NCBI RefSeq assembly: GCF_026041215.1
Contig: NZ_JAPEIQ010000011.1
Span: forward strand, 62,001 to 126,000
DNA length: 64,000 nucleotides
DNA from: Hoyosella sp. YIM 151337
GTDB taxonomy: Bacteria > Actinomycetota > Actinomycetes > Mycobacteriales > Mycobacteriaceae
Reading direction: 5' to 3'
Part shown: positions 32,859 to 42,868 of the stretch, in pieces
How positions within the stretch are numbered: position 1 is the stretch's first letter
Layout: every line of letters starts with the position of its first letter
Notes under the pieces: model-generated
Databases searched by the model: none
What the model was told of the DNA's origin: nothing
What the model saw: only the letters and a program-made list of their open reading frames with translations
Program-made: the position numbers and the translations under genes

Positions 32859-32869
32859 GGAAACCTGTG

Positions 32870-32905
32870 AAACCGCCCCGGGCAGCGTGCGCTCCGGGGC
32901 GGTTT
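32870..32905 (+). terminator. lysC-asd terminator
   Basis: AAACCGCCCCGG and its exact complement pair around a 12-base loop, followed by GTATT. It begins 12 bp after the asd stop. Confidence 0.85.
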
Positions 32906-32975
32906 GTATTGCGACCGACCGGCGTGTTTGGGGTGCCTCGCTGCCCGATTTGGGCGGACCGCCTAGGCTAAGGCC

Positions 32976-33503
32976 GTGCAACGCAAGAGTGAAGAAATTC
33001 CGCCTCCGCCCGCCCCGCCCAATCAGCTGCTTCTGGGCTGGTGGTCATGGCGAATCGCCGCACTGCTTGTTCTTCCGGCAGTGGTGCAGATCCTGGTGAA
33101 TATGAGTGAGGTGCAAGCGCGGCTCGCTCAGCAGTTTGCAACCGATCCTGGGCTTGCTGGTCAGGGTGCGGACATGGTTGCGGAAACATCGCGGCTGGCG
33201 CCGTGGGGCGTCATTATGGCGGCGGTTGTGCTGATGATTGCGCTATTGGTGTGTGTTGCGATGATGCGGCGCCTCGGTTCCCGGGCCGCGCGATACGCCA
33301 TCATCGTCATCGGCCTCATCACTGTTCCGATCACTGGGCTGGCCTACGCGATGGGGCAGGTATTCGACGGGGCCACCTTCCTTGATGCACTGCCAATCCT
33401 GCAGGTTGTTCTCATGGTTGCAGGCACGGTGCTGACGTTCTTGCGCCCGTCGACTGACTGGCTTTATCTCGCACACGAGTACTGGGAGTTTGAGCGCGGC
33501 TAA
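32976..33503 (+). CDS. Four-helix membrane protein, hypothetical
   Basis: 175 residues, GTG start. A Pro-rich cytoplasmic N-terminus (EEIPPPPAPPNQ) precedes four membrane segments (about 26-46, 74-96, 104-124 and 133-152), and the last ~15 residues end in YLAHEYWEFERG. Such small proteins are common in Mycobacteriales; no function is known. It is similar in plan to the gene at 3576-4055, but I cannot claim homology. Confidence 0.72.
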   Translation: MQRKSEEIPPPPAPPNQLLLGWWSWRIAALLVLPAVVQILVNMSEVQARLAQQFATDPGLAGQGADMVAETSRLAPWGVIMAAVVLMIALLVCVAMMRRLGSRAARYAIIVIGLITVPITGLAYAMGQVFDGATFLDALPILQVVLMVAGTVLTFLRPSTDWLYLAHEYWEFERG

Positions 33504-33583
33504 GCGGCCGCGAGTAATCACGGCAGTCACAGGCGTCCCGAGTGCCCACTACCTCTGTTCGGAGGGCGCGTACAGGATGTGCA

Positions 33584-33607
33584 ATTTGTTGATCAAATCG
33601 TACAAAT
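33584..33607. repeat. Inverted repeat upstream of katA
   Basis: ATTTGT-N12-ACAAAT, 6-bp arms, with the 8-bp palindrome TTGATCAA inside. It is AT-rich and sits about 75 bp upstream of the -35 box. A candidate operator for a redox or iron regulator; the protein is unknown. Confidence 0.35.
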
Positions 33608-33679
33608 GTGGCAGGGGTGTCAAACCGGATATAGGGGTCTTTGAAAGGGAAGTTGCGGATGTGACTCAGTGCTAGTTTC

Positions 33680-33707
33680 TTGACTGATTCCAGATAATGG
33701 GCATACT
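33680..33707 (+). promoter_or_regulatory. Putative katA promoter
   Basis: -35 TTGACT and -10 CATACT with a 16-bp spacer, followed by a leader of about 125 bases to the katA ATG with GGAGG just before it. Confidence 0.45.
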
Positions 33708-33837
33708 GGGGTTTGTGCTCACGAGCATTCGGAAGGTGCCCGTGCCCTGGCTCGGGCTCACGTGAGGCATGGTCTCCGTGCGTAGGCGCTTACCCAGCGC
33801 TCACGGTGCTTGACGGCCCTCGAAGGAGGCTCGACAG

Positions 33838-35316
33838 ATGACAGAAACCAGTAAACCAGTTCCTCCCACGACTACGAATAGCGGCATCCCGGTCGCGAGT
33901 GACGACACTTCGCTGACGCTGGGCCAGCAGGGCCCCATTGTTTTGCATGACCACTACCTGATCGAGAAGATGGCGCACTTCAACCGCGAACGTGTGCCGG
34001 AGCGCGTCGTGCACGCAAAGGGATCGGGAGCATTCGGCGAACTCGAAATCACTGAGGACGTCAGTGCGTATACCTGTGCGGATTTTCTGCAGCCAGGCAA
34101 GAAAACTGAAATGCTGATCCGGTTCTCCACAGTTGCGGGGGAGCAGGGCAGCCCAGATACCTGGCGTGATCCGCGGGGTTTCGCGATCAAATTTTACACC
34201 GACCAGGGCAATTACGACCTGGTGGGAAACAACACACCAGTCTTTTTCGTCCGCGACCCAATGAAGTTTCAGGACTTCATCCGCTCGCAGAAGCGTATGC
34301 CTGATTCCGGCCTGCGAGACCACAACATGCAGTGGGATTTCTGGACGCTGTCACCTGAGTCCGCCCACCAGGTGACCTGGCTCATGGGTGATCGCGGTAT
34401 CCCGAAAACTTATCGGAACATGGACGGATTCGGGTCCCACACCTACATGTGGATCAACTCCGAGGGCACGCGCTATTGGGTGAAGTACCACTTCAAGACC
34501 TTGCAGGGCATCGATTTCTTCACGCAGGACGAAGCGGACAAAGTCGCGGGCGCAGACCCCGACTTCCACCGTAAGGATCTGTTTTTGGCGATAAAGAACG
34601 GCGATTTTCCCAAGTGGAGTCTCGAAGTTCAGATCATGCCCTTCGAGGACGCCGAGAAGTACCGATTTAACCCCTTCGATCTGACAAAGGTCTGGTCGCA
34701 GAAGGATTACCCACGCAAGAAGATCGGCGTGATGACCCTCAACCGGAACCCGGAGAACTTCTTCGCGCAGATCGAACAAGCCGCGTTCGAGCCATCTAAC
34801 GTTGTGCCGGGCATCGGCTTCTCGCCCGACAAAATGCTGCTGGGCCGAGTGTTTTCCTATGCCGACACGCATCGTTACCGCATCGGCGTGAACTATCAGC
34901 AACTGCCCGTGAATCAGCCGAAGTCACCCGTCCACACGTACGCCAAGGACGGCAACATGCGCGTGCATTACAACGCGCCCGATGCCCCCGTGTACGCGCC
35001 GAACTCAACCGGCGGTCCTGAAGCTGACCTGCGCCGTGCTGGGCCCTACAGCGGCTGGGAATCATCGGGCGAGATGGTCCGGTCCGCCTATATCGAGCAT
35101 CCCGAGGACGATGATTTCGTGCAGGCGCACACACTCGTCCGCGAGGTTATGGATGATGCGGCGCGCGAACGGCTGGTGGGCAACGTCGTCGGACACCTCC
35201 TCGACGGCGTCAGCGCACCAGTGCTCGAGCGTGCGTTCGAATACTGGAAGAAGATTGATCCGGAGGTCGGTAAACAAATCGAAGAAGGCGTCCGCGCGAC
35301 ACGGAACGGCAAGTAG
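33838..35316 (+). CDS. katA: Monofunctional haem catalase
   Basis: 492 residues, the small-subunit clade. It breaks hydrogen peroxide into water and oxygen. The distal His lies in [12 protein letters not shown] (His near 58), the distal Asn region in [20 protein letters not shown], and the proximal haem-binding Tyr in [14 protein letters not shown] near 340. The [20 protein letters not shown] segment is typical. AAGGAGG precedes the ATG. dps follows 126 bp downstream. Confidence 0.97.
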   Translation: MTETSKPVPPTTTNSGIPVASDDTSLTLGQQGPIVLHDHYLIEKMAHFNRERVPERVVHAKGSGAFGELEITEDVSAYTCADFLQPGKKTEMLIRFSTVAGEQGSPDTWRDPRGFAIKFYTDQGNYDLVGNNTPVFFVRDPMKFQDFIRSQKRMPDSGLRDHNMQWDFWTLSPESAHQVTWLMGDRGIPKTYRNMDGFGSHTYMWINSEGTRYWVKYHFKTLQGIDFFTQDEADKVAGADPDFHRKDLFLAIKNGDFPKWSLEVQIMPFEDAEKYRFNPFDLTKVWSQKDYPRKKIGVMTLNRNPENFFAQIEQAAFEPSNVVPGIGFSPDKMLLGRVFSYADTHRYRIGVNYQQLPVNQPKSPVHTYAKDGNMRVHYNAPDAPVYAPNSTGGPEADLRRAGPYSGWESSGEMVRSAYIEHPEDDDFVQAHTLVREVMDDAARERLVGNVVGHLLDGVSAPVLERAFEYWKKIDPEVGKQIEEGVRATRNGK

Positions 35317-35442
35317 TGTCGTCCTGGACGCAGCCGTCACGGTTACCCCGGCGTTGTTGTGGGTAACCCCAGGTGAACGTCGAAAACAAATGGCCCGCAG
35401 AACGCGTCTGCAGGTCAACCAAGAATCAGGAGGCAACGCAAA

Positions 35443-35916
35443 GTGTCAGCCCCGATTACAAGCACTCTCACTGACGAGCAGAAGCGCATCACTGGTGACG
35501 CGCTACAGGGGACGGTCGTCGATCTGATCGACCTGACGCTCATCGCGAAGCAGGCACACTGGAACGTGATCGGCCGGAACTTCCGTTCGGTACACCTCGC
35601 GCTCGACGAACTCGTCACAGCTGCACGGGAATTTACCGACGAAGCTGCGGAGCGCGCGACATCGATTGGCGTGCCGCCGGACGGTCGTGCGTCGACCGTG
35701 GCGGGACAGTCCAGCGCCAAAGGCATCGGCGAGGGCTGGACAAGTGATGAGGACATCGTCAACATCATCGTGGAGAACCTCACGGCCGTGATCGAGCGGC
35801 TGCGCGAACGGGTGCAGGCGACTGAAGAAGCAGACCCCGTATCGCAAGACCTGATCATCGCCATCACCGCTCGTCTCGAGCAGCTGCACTGGATGTGGCA
35901 GGCACAGGTCGCGTGA
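35443..35916 (+). CDS. dps: Dps-family ferritin-like DNA-protection protein
   Basis: 157 residues, GTG start. The ferroxidase site at the dimer interface shows AKQAHWNVIGRNFRSVHLALDELV, with the His and the Asp/Glu ligands placed as in Dps. It stores iron oxidised by peroxide and protects DNA. It follows katA with only 126 bp between, so the two may share a stress response, though a separate promoter is possible. Confidence 0.93.
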   Translation: MSAPITSTLTDEQKRITGDALQGTVVDLIDLTLIAKQAHWNVIGRNFRSVHLALDELVTAAREFTDEAAERATSIGVPPDGRASTVAGQSSAKGIGEGWTSDEDIVNIIVENLTAVIERLRERVQATEEADPVSQDLIIAITARLEQLHWMWQAQVA

Positions 35917-35932
35917 TCTGAAAACAGCCGTC

Positions 35933-35958
35933 GGCCCCGCACTTCCGAGTGTGGGGCC
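35933..35958 (+). terminator. dps terminator
   Basis: An 11-bp stem (GGCCCCGCACT with one G-T pair) has a TCCG loop, 16 bp past the dps stop and followed by GTGCTTTTAT. It can serve both the plus-strand dps and the minus-strand trkA. Confidence 0.85.
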
Positions 35959-35977
35959 TAGTGCTTTTATGGTCGGC

Positions 35978-36652
35978 TCACGTGACGTTTGCGAACGCCT
36001 CAACCTGCCGGATCTTCCCAGCGACAACGAGGATATCGCCGCGCATCAGGACAGTGTCTTGCGTCGCATAGGTGAAGTTCTGGCCGGGCCGCTTAACCGC
36101 GACAACCGTGATCTCGTATTTGCGCCGAAGCTCGCTTTCCTTCAGCGGCATGCCAATCGCGTCGGCCGGTGCGAGGGTCTTCACCATCGCGTAGTCGTCA
36201 CCGAACTCGATGTAATCGAGCATGCGCCCCGTTACGAGGTGCGCCACGCGTTCACCCATGTCGTGCTCAGGAATGACGACGTGGTGCGCGCCCACCCGCT
36301 CCAAAATCCGGCTGTGCTGGCGGCTGGTCGCCTTCGCCCAGATTTGCGGCACCTGAAAATCGGCCAGCAGCGACGTGGTGAGGATGGACGACTCCAAATC
36401 AGTTCCCACTGCGACTACAGCGTGCGGAAACTTGTGCACCCCAAGTTGCATTAGCGAGTCCCGGTCGGTGGTGTCAGCGACTGCCGTTTGAGTAAGGTCC
36501 TCAGCGAGCCGCTGAATGATCCGTGGGTCGTTGTCAATGCCCAGCACTTGTGTGCCGCTGGTAACCAGCTCACGAGCCAGTGAGCGCCCAAAGCGCCCTA
36601 AACCAAGCACGACAACCCGCGTGCTCTGCTGGCGATCGTTCTTACCCGACAA
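35978..36652 (-). CDS. trkA: Trk/Ktr potassium uptake regulator (RCK domain)
   Basis: 224 residues. The Rossmann RCK_N domain (VVVLGLGRFGRSLARELVTSG, then VLGIDNDPRIIQRL) binds nucleotide, and a C-terminal RCK_C domain (LAPADAIGMPLKESELRRKYEITVVAVKR) senses ligand. It is a gating ring that controls the TrkH channel, whose gene overlaps it by 11 bp and is read first. Confidence 0.93.
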   Translation of the reverse strand: MSGKNDRQQSTRVVVLGLGRFGRSLARELVTSGTQVLGIDNDPRIIQRLAEDLTQTAVADTTDRDSLMQLGVHKFPHAVVAVGTDLESSILTTSLLADFQVPQIWAKATSRQHSRILERVGAHHVVIPEHDMGERVAHLVTGRMLDYIEFGDDYAMVKTLAPADAIGMPLKESELRRKYEITVVAVKRPGQNFTYATQDTVLMRGDILVVAGKIRQVEAFANVT

Positions 36653-38066
36653 TTGGACGCTCCTCCGGGAGTTCGTAACGGCGCGGCCGTTCCTGCAACG
36701 CGAGCGCCGAAGCCAAAATGATCGGCCCGATGCGGCCCGCGAACATCAATACCACCAAAACTAACTGAGCCAGCGGGGGCAGCTCGTCGGTGATGCCCAT
36801 CGACAAACCGACGGTGCAAAACGCTGAGATAACCTCGAACAAGACGCGATCGAGTTCATGGTTCGCCATCGACGAGATGATGATCGTGCCGCCCATCACA
36901 GCCGCGATCGAAAGCAGCGCGACAGTCAGTGCCTGGCGCTGCACCGTATCAGCAAGCTTGCGGCCCATCACGTGCACCGTGGGCTGACCGCGCAATTCGG
37001 CGAGTATGACAAACCCCAGCAGCGCGAACGTCGTCACTTTGATACCGCCGGCAGTGCTCGCACTGCCGCCGCCGATGAACATAAGCACATCCGTGATCAA
37101 GACGGTGGCCGCGTTCATATCACCCGTCTCGATGGTGTTGAAGCCAATTGAGCGAGGTGCGAGCCCCTGGAAGGCACCGGCGAGAAGTTTCTCCATCGTG
37201 CTCAGTGGGCCCATGGTGCTGGGGTTCGCCCACTCAAACATAATGACGGACGTCATGCCGACGACGCCCAGCACACCGTGTGCGAGAATCGTGATTTTCG
37301 TGTGCACCGTCCAGTGCCGCGCTGACTTTTCCTCGCCGCGTGCTTCCCGCACCTGCTGGCGCACATGGCGTGTCACCTCGAAAATGACGGGAAACCCGAT
37401 CGCGCCGAGCGTGAACGCGACGATGACGGGAATGAGAATCAGCGGGTCGCCGACGTACGACATCATGCTGTCTGATTGCAGCGCGAAACCTGCGCTGTTG
37501 AACGCAGATATTGCATGGAAGACGCCCCAGTAGGCGGCCTCCCCGAATGAGTCTGCGTAAGCGACGTAGTAACGCGTCACCAAGAAGACGGCGGTGATAG
37601 CTTCAATCAGCAGGCTCATCTTGACCACACCTGTGACGACCCGGCCGATTTCGCCGAGTCGCAAGTTCTTTTGCTCGGTATGCGCGATGAGTTGCATCCG
37701 CATGCCCATCCGGCGTGCGACCAACAGGCCGAGCAGCGAGGCCACGGTCATGATCCCGAGCCCGCCGATCTGAAACAGGCCGACTATCACCCAGTGGCCG
37801 AACGGTGCCCAGAACGTACCTGTGTCGACAACGACGAGGCCAGTGATGCAGGCGGCCGAGGTAGCCGTGAAGAGCGCTTCCACCACTGTGGCGCGTTCCT
37901 GGCCAGCGGTTGCTGCCGGAAGCGATAGAAGCGCGGTGCCGAGCAGAATAACGGCCAAATACCCGGCCACGATGACGCGCGCGGGGTACTTGACAAATGC
38001 GCCGGCGAACCGGGCCATGCGGACCCGGATGCGAGTACGGAGCTCTGACGGCTCAGGCGCAGTCAC
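36642..38066 (-). CDS. trkH: TrkH/KtrB-type potassium channel subunit
   Basis: 474 residues with four repeated membrane-pore-membrane units. FTATSAACITGLVVVDTGTF and HAISAFNSAGFAL hold the glycine-based selectivity filters, with GGGSASTAGGIKVTT in the third unit and ISAFCTVGLSMGI in the fourth. It conducts K+ (or Na+) under control of TrkA. The upstream 290 bp to the coiled-coil gene contain its divergent promoter region and no other convincing gene. Confidence 0.93.
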   Translation of the reverse strand: MTAPEPSELRTRIRVRMARFAGAFVKYPARVIVAGYLAVILLGTALLSLPAATAGQERATVVEALFTATSAACITGLVVVDTGTFWAPFGHWVIVGLFQIGGLGIMTVASLLGLLVARRMGMRMQLIAHTEQKNLRLGEIGRVVTGVVKMSLLIEAITAVFLVTRYYVAYADSFGEAAYWGVFHAISAFNSAGFALQSDSMMSYVGDPLILIPVIVAFTLGAIGFPVIFEVTRHVRQQVREARGEEKSARHWTVHTKITILAHGVLGVVGMTSVIMFEWANPSTMGPLSTMEKLLAGAFQGLAPRSIGFNTIETGDMNAATVLITDVLMFIGGGSASTAGGIKVTTFALLGFVILAELRGQPTVHVMGRKLADTVQRQALTVALLSIAAVMGGTIIISSMANHELDRVLFEVISAFCTVGLSMGITDELPPLAQLVLVVLMFAGRIGPIILASALALQERPRRYELPEERPIVG

Positions 38067-38354
38067 TGCCGCCGCTCGCCGGACGCTGCAATGAATCCGC
38101 TTCGATTCCCGGCCTGCCCTGCACAGGCCACGCCACGCAGTTCGAACATGGAGGTGACACTACGCCGCACCAGATCTGGGCGCACACAGAGGGCTGATGT
38201 TCAACTTGGCAGCCACAGAATTCGCCCGGATGGCGCAGCAGGCCCGGAGTGGGTCTTCGATCAGGCTGCGGCTTCTGTTGTGCGCGAACTACGACCACCA
38301 GGGGTGCTAGTGTCCGAATTCACACGATCTGCGCGTCTACACAAGGGGGATCCG

Positions 38355-38795
38355 ATGGCGCTGTTTAAGAATCCGGCCGAACTGCTGAACCGTGCTGATG
38401 ACACGCTGCTTAATGTCGATGGAGTGCTTGGAAAAGTCGAGGGCACACTGGCGGAGGTGAGCTCAACGCTGACGACCGTTGACGGCACGCTGAGCACAAC
38501 CTCCGAAACACTGTCGAGCGTCGACTCGAAGCTGGGGGCCGTCGATAGCACGATGACGAAAGCCAACGCCACCCTGAGCGAAGTCTCTGAAACACTCACT
38601 GAGGCTGGCGGCACGCTCGGCAATGTCGACGCCCGGATGGGTGAGTTCGACGCGCGCATGGCGACCGTCGACGCGACACTTACGGCAGTGAGGGATCTCC
38701 TCGAGCAATTGAGCGGTCAGATGAACCTGCTGCAGCAAGTTCCGGCCATAGCCGCCAAACTCGACGAGATTGAAAGAGCAATGAAGGCGCAATAG
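38355..38795 (+). CDS. Coiled-coil protein with exact heptad repeats
   Basis: 146 residues from ATG 38355, which follows AAGGGGGA; the open frame upstream to 38091 is not coding-like. After ALFKNPAELLNRADD comes an almost unbroken series of seven-residue repeats (L..V..T pattern, such as TLAEVSS, TLTTVDG, TLSTTSE and TLSSVDS) up to about residue 115. A helix LLQQVPAIAAKLDEIERAM closes the protein. It should form a long rod-like homo-oligomer. No membrane segment or signal; function unknown. Confidence 0.78.
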   Translation: MALFKNPAELLNRADDTLLNVDGVLGKVEGTLAEVSSTLTTVDGTLSTTSETLSSVDSKLGAVDSTMTKANATLSEVSETLTEAGGTLGNVDARMGEFDARMATVDATLTAVRDLLEQLSGQMNLLQQVPAIAAKLDEIERAMKAQ

Positions 38796-38831
38796 CCACG
38801 ACGACAGTCTCAGCTGCGTACCGGAAACGAA

Positions 38832-38867
38832 TCAGGGCCGCTCCCGGTTTCCCGGAAACGGCCCTGA
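38832..38867. terminator. Bidirectional terminator
   Basis: TCAGGGCCG and its complement pair around an 18-base loop that can itself fold (CCCGG...CCGGG). It lies 36 bp after the coiled-coil gene and 17 bp after the 3' end of the minus-strand tRNA-Pro. Confidence 0.7.
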
Positions 38868-38883
38868 CGTCGTTATTTGACTG

Positions 38884-38957
<74 letters not shown>

Positions 38958-38995
38958 TGTCTCACTGCCTGCATCAGGCGAGCAGCGAGGTGAGT

Positions 38996-39970
38996 TTAGC
39001 GCACCGAGGCCGCAGATTGCGAAACGGATGCCGAGCTGGCGCCGGAGTCTTCGCGATCCGTTCGCGACACCAGCGTGAGAAGTGTGGCTTCGGGCCGGCA
39101 GAAAAACCGCGCTGGCGCGAACGGCGACGTACCGATGCCCGCGGAAACGTGCAGGTACATGTGGGAGCCCCAGCGAGAAGCGCCTTTGACCCGGGAGCGA
39201 TCGATGCCGCAGTTCGTGACGAGCGCCCCTACGCCTGGAAGGCACAACTGGCCGCCGTGGGTGTGGCCGGCGAGCACGAGGTCGTATCCGTCCTCCGCGA
39301 ACCGGTCCAGGACGCGCGGCTCCGGGGAATGCGTCAGCCCGATTCGGAGTTGGGTGCGCGCGTCAGCATTTCCGGAGATCGCGTCGTAACGATCACGTTC
39401 GATGTGGGGGTCGTCCACCCCCGCGATAGAGACACGGACATTCGCGATCTCGAGTTCCCGGCGGGCGTGGGTAGCGTCGAGCCAGCCCCGCTCCGTGAAC
39501 GCCGCGCGCAGGTCTTGCCAGGGCAGCGGGTCCCCGTAGACGCGCTTGTGATCCTTCTTAAAGTATTTAAGCGGATTCTTCCGTCGCGGACCGAAGTAGT
39601 CGTTGCTGCCGAAAACGAAGACGCCGGGACGGCTGAGGAGACCGCCGAGGGCCTGAACGACGTAGGGCACGCCGCGCGTGTGCGAGAGGTTGTCCCCGGT
39701 ATTTATCACTAGGTCGGGTTCAAGCTGGTCAAGCTGCTGCAGCCACGCTTGTTTCAGCTTCTGCCCGGGCGTCATGTGGATATCGCTGATGTGCAGAACA
39801 CGCAGGGCGGGCACCCGTGGCGGGAGAACCGGCAAAGTCACCTTACGCAGAGTGAACGCGTTGCGCTCGATTGCTGTTGCATAGCCGAGTGCGAGAACAC
39901 CGGCTGCTCCTGCCGTGGTGAGTGTGCCGACTGCGGTGCGGGCGGCGAGCTGCCGGGTTATTCGAGCCAT
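38996..39970 (-). CDS. Membrane-anchored metallophosphoesterase
   Basis: 324 residues from ATG 39970. A signal anchor ([21 protein letters not shown]) precedes the calcineurin-like domain. Metal ligands are visible in [29 protein letters not shown] (Asn-Asp) and [14 protein letters not shown]. YkuE/YaeI relatives hydrolyse lipid-linked or cyclic phosphate substrates at the membrane. It is downstream of ponA2 in the same direction, matching the Rv3683/Rv3682 neighbourhood. Confidence 0.9.
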   Translation of the reverse strand: MARITRQLAARTAVGTLTTAGAAGVLALGYATAIERNAFTLRKVTLPVLPPRVPALRVLHISDIHMTPGQKLKQAWLQQLDQLEPDLVINTGDNLSHTRGVPYVVQALGGLLSRPGVFVFGSNDYFGPRRKNPLKYFKKDHKRVYGDPLPWQDLRAAFTERGWLDATHARRELEIANVRVSIAGVDDPHIERDRYDAISGNADARTQLRIGLTHSPEPRVLDRFAEDGYDLVLAGHTHGGQLCLPGVGALVTNCGIDRSRVKGASRWGSHMYLHVSAGIGTSPFAPARFFCRPEATLLTLVSRTDREDSGASSASVSQSAASVR

Positions 39971-40029
39971 CAATTCAGGATACGGCAGGCCGGGTATGGC
40001 CCGGCCTGCCGTATCTTAGGGACTGGCGC

Positions 40030-42465
40030 CTAGTTACGGTTGAGTTCTGGAACTGGCATCGGCTCGGGCAGGCCGGGTACTTCCACGGAGTCCGGCAGGT
40101 CAGGGCGATCTTCTGACCGCGCTGGAGTCGCGGGCGACTGCGTTTGTTGCTGCCCACCGCCTTGCTCCTCACGCGGCGGTGATGGCCGTACCACGCGCTG
40201 GCTGCCGTCGGACACATACAGGGTGACAGTCGACCCGCGAGCGGCAAATCCACTCGGTGAATAGGACGTCACGACGCCGCGGGATTCGGCGCTCGAGCTC
40301 CAGACCGTGTTGTAGTTGTAGCCCGCAGCTTCGAGTCGGCGGATTGCGGTTGATTGCGTCAGACCAGCCACGTTGGGAACCTGATTACGGGCATCGCCAG
40401 CTACATATCGCCGATCGGTCGCCTGCGGCGCCTGCAACGGCCCCAGCTTGCTCACGACCGGCCCCACGGCCTGGAACCAGGTCTGTGCTGGTTCATTGCC
40501 GCCAAAGAGGTTCCCGCCGTAGCACTGCCGCACGGGGAACGAGCAGATTGGGCTCGGTGTGGGGGAGTCTCCGTAGATGTAGGAGACGCCTGCAATTGTG
40601 TTGGTGTAACCGAGGAATCCAGCGGAGTAGTTCGAGTTGGTGGTTCCCGTCTTAGCGGAAACGGGAGCGGTCCACCCACTGACGCTGGCGGCGCGTGCGG
40701 CCGTACCGATCCCGGTATGGTCCTGCCCGAGGGCCTGTGACAATGCGGTCGCCAAGCCAGGTTCAACCACCTGCTCGCATGGCTCGTGTGCAAGTTCAAC
40801 CGCGTTTCCGTACCGGTCGATAACCGAATCGACGGGGGTCGGCGGGCACCACATGCCGTCGGACGCGAGGGTCGCCGCGACGTTGGAGAGTTCAAGCGGA
40901 TTCACAGCCAGCGGCCCGAGCGTGAATGATCCCTGATTGCCGTCGACAACCATGTCCGCGAGGCTTTGCTCGTCGTATCCGGAGGTGCCCGGGCGAGTGT
41001 AGGACCGTAGGCCGAGCCGTACCGCCATGTCGACAGTGGCCTCAACGCCCGCTTGTTCGATCATGGCGACGAACGTGGTGTTCGGGGAAGTCGCGAGTGC
41101 CTCAGTGAGGCTCATCGACGGCTTGTAGCCCGAGTAGTTCTCGACACAGTAGGTGGCTGGTGGGCATCCCGGGGCGCCACCATGCCCCATACCGTAGGCG
41201 TTGTACCGGGCCGGAACGTTCACCCATGTATCGATGCCCATGCCTTGTTCGAGGGCAGCGGCAGTCGGGAAAATCTTGAAGATCGAGCCTGCCCCGTGTC
41301 CAACCATCGAGAATGGCTGCGGACTCACTGTCTCGTTGCTGGAAATATCGAGCCCGTAGATGCGGCTGCTCGCCATCGCGAGTACGCGGTGTGACTCTTG
41401 TCCCGGCTGGATGAGGTTGAGGACGTTCGCAACGCCGCTTGCCTGGGGGCTGGTGTTATTGGTGACGGCACGGACTGCGGAATCCTGGATCTCCGGGTCG
41501 AGCGTGGTCTGGATCAGGTAGCCGCCCCGGCTCACTTGGTCGCGCGGCATGCCGATGCTTGCCAGATACTGCATGACGTAGTCGCAGAAAAAACCGCGGT
41601 CATCCGCAGCAATGCAACCTTGCGGGAGGACCTTCGGCTGGGGCAGAACGCCCAGCGGCTCTTCCTTCGCCGCGCTTAACTCCGCGGCGCGCTCAGGAAT
41701 GTTCTCGATCATCGTGTCGAGGACGACGTTGCGCCGGGCGAGCACCCGCTCTGGGTTGGTGTAAGGGTTCAGTGCAGAACTGCTTTGCACTATCCCCGCG
41801 AGCATCGCGGACTGGGTCACATTGAGGTCGGCGGCGTCGATGCCGAAATACGTCTGCGCGGCTTCTTGCACACCGTAGGCCCCGTTGCCGAACGGGACGA
41901 GATTGAGGTAGCGGGTGAGGATTTCCTCTTTACTGAGCCGGCTATCGAGTTCCAGCGCCATCCGGATTTCCCGGATCTTGCGGGCTGGGGTGGTCTCAAT
42001 AGCGGCGCGACGTTCGGCGTCATTCTGTGCGAGCACAAGGAGTTGGTAGTTCTTCACGTACTGCTGGACGATCGTCGAGGCACCTTGCTCGATTTGTCCA
42101 CTCGTCGTGTTCGTCAGGAATGCACGCGCAGTGCCCTGCCAGTCAACGCCGTCGTGATCCGCGTACCGGCGGTCTTCGACTGAGACGATCGCCAGCTTCA
42201 TCTCGTTAGAGATCCGGTCGCTGGGAACTTCGAACCGCCGCTGGTCGTAGACCCACGCAATCGGGTCACCGTTGACATCCACCATGGTGGTGACCGCGGG
42301 GACCTCGCCCTCGATCAGTTGGGCTGAGGTGTTCTCGACCGTCTGGGCGGCCTTGTTGGACGCAAGCCCGAACCCACCAGCGACAGGGAACATGATTCCC
42401 GCGAGAAGCACACCCCCCAATAGGCTGCAACCGCCGAGCTTCGCCAACGTCTTACCAATCGACAC
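40030..42465 (-). CDS. ponA2: Bifunctional penicillin-binding protein PonA2
   Basis: 811 residues from the GTG at 42465, chosen because the product then begins VSIGKTLAKLGGCSLLGGV like mycobacterial PonA2; the open frame runs 200 bp further but is not coding-like. One membrane anchor is followed by a glycosyltransferase (SVEDRRYADHDGVDW with the catalytic Glu, RKIREIRMALELD, LTRYLNLVPFGNG). Then comes a transpeptidase (GAGSIFKIF as SxxK, SPN, AKTGTTNSNYSAGF). A single PASTA domain (QVPNVAGLTQSTAIRRLEAA) and a Pro/Gln-rich tail complete it. It polymerises and cross-links peptidoglycan. Confidence 0.95.
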   Translation of the reverse strand: MSIGKTLAKLGGCSLLGGVLLAGIMFPVAGGFGLASNKAAQTVENTSAQLIEGEVPAVTTMVDVNGDPIAWVYDQRRFEVPSDRISNEMKLAIVSVEDRRYADHDGVDWQGTARAFLTNTTSGQIEQGASTIVQQYVKNYQLLVLAQNDAERRAAIETTPARKIREIRMALELDSRLSKEEILTRYLNLVPFGNGAYGVQEAAQTYFGIDAADLNVTQSAMLAGIVQSSSALNPYTNPERVLARRNVVLDTMIENIPERAAELSAAKEEPLGVLPQPKVLPQGCIAADDRGFFCDYVMQYLASIGMPRDQVSRGGYLIQTTLDPEIQDSAVRAVTNNTSPQASGVANVLNLIQPGQESHRVLAMASSRIYGLDISSNETVSPQPFSMVGHGAGSIFKIFPTAAALEQGMGIDTWVNVPARYNAYGMGHGGAPGCPPATYCVENYSGYKPSMSLTEALATSPNTTFVAMIEQAGVEATVDMAVRLGLRSYTRPGTSGYDEQSLADMVVDGNQGSFTLGPLAVNPLELSNVAATLASDGMWCPPTPVDSVIDRYGNAVELAHEPCEQVVEPGLATALSQALGQDHTGIGTAARAASVSGWTAPVSAKTGTTNSNYSAGFLGYTNTIAGVSYIYGDSPTPSPICSFPVRQCYGGNLFGGNEPAQTWFQAVGPVVSKLGPLQAPQATDRRYVAGDARNQVPNVAGLTQSTAIRRLEAAGYNYNTVWSSSAESRGVVTSYSPSGFAARGSTVTLYVSDGSQRVVRPSPPREEQGGGQQQTQSPATPARSEDRPDLPDSVEVPGLPEPMPVPELNRN

Positions 42466-42629
42466 GTGGTCTAGAGTACTTACCGAGGGCAAGAAGAGCA
42501 CTTCTGCAATGCCGCAATTCGCGCACCTTATGCCGGTTGCGGGGCCACGCTTGTGGCGCGCGCAGCCCTGCCTGTTTACGTTTGGCCCCGTTTCGTCATG
42601 TGTCGTTATGAGTCCGTGACCGCGGTTGT

Positions 42630-42665
42630 TGCACAACTGTTTCCGGCTGGAGTCGCAGTTGTGCA
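42630..42665. repeat. Perfect 10-bp inverted repeat
   Basis: TGCACAACTG and its exact complement CAGTTGTGCA are separated by 16 bases. It could be an operator or a hairpin in a ponA2 leader. Confidence 0.6.
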
Positions 42666-42722
42666 TATTCGCATCTAGCGTCTTGTCGTGTGCACTTACA
42701 GTTGCTGGCCGATGCGCCGTGG

Positions 42723-42747
42723 CACGCGAAGGGAGCCCCTTCGCGTG
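42723..42747. repeat. Perfect 11-bp hairpin with 3-nt loop
   Basis: CACGCGAAGGG, loop AGC, then CCCTTCGCGTG. It has the stability of a terminator but no T-run, so an RNA structure or DNA cruciform site are options. Confidence 0.6.
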
Positions 42748-42830
42748 TTGTGGTGCGTCGAGTGCACGCTGCGCAGACCTCCGCGGGCCTCCGTGGGCCT
42801 TACGCCTACGCCCGATCTGTAAACCCGAGG

Positions 42831-42859
42831 TTGCAATTAGCGCAGTTAGTACCTATGTT
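42831..42859 (+). promoter_or_regulatory. Putative whiB4 promoter
   Basis: -35 TTGCAA and -10 TATGTT with a 17-bp spacer, about 205 bp upstream of the whiB4 ATG. Confidence 0.45.
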
Positions 42860-42868
42860 TGTGGCCAG

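Larger units (their letters stand above)
33504..33837. other. katA upstream region
   Basis: No gene is evident in these 334 bp. They hold an inverted repeat at 33584-33607 and a likely katA promoter at 33680-33707, leaving a leader of about 125 bases before the catalase ATG. The leader is rich in GC and may fold, but no known regulatory RNA was recognised. Confidence 0.5.

Noticed and set aside
42466-42666. N-terminal extension of PonA2
   Set aside because: The extra 67 residues are unlike PonA2 and would move the membrane anchor far from the N-terminus.
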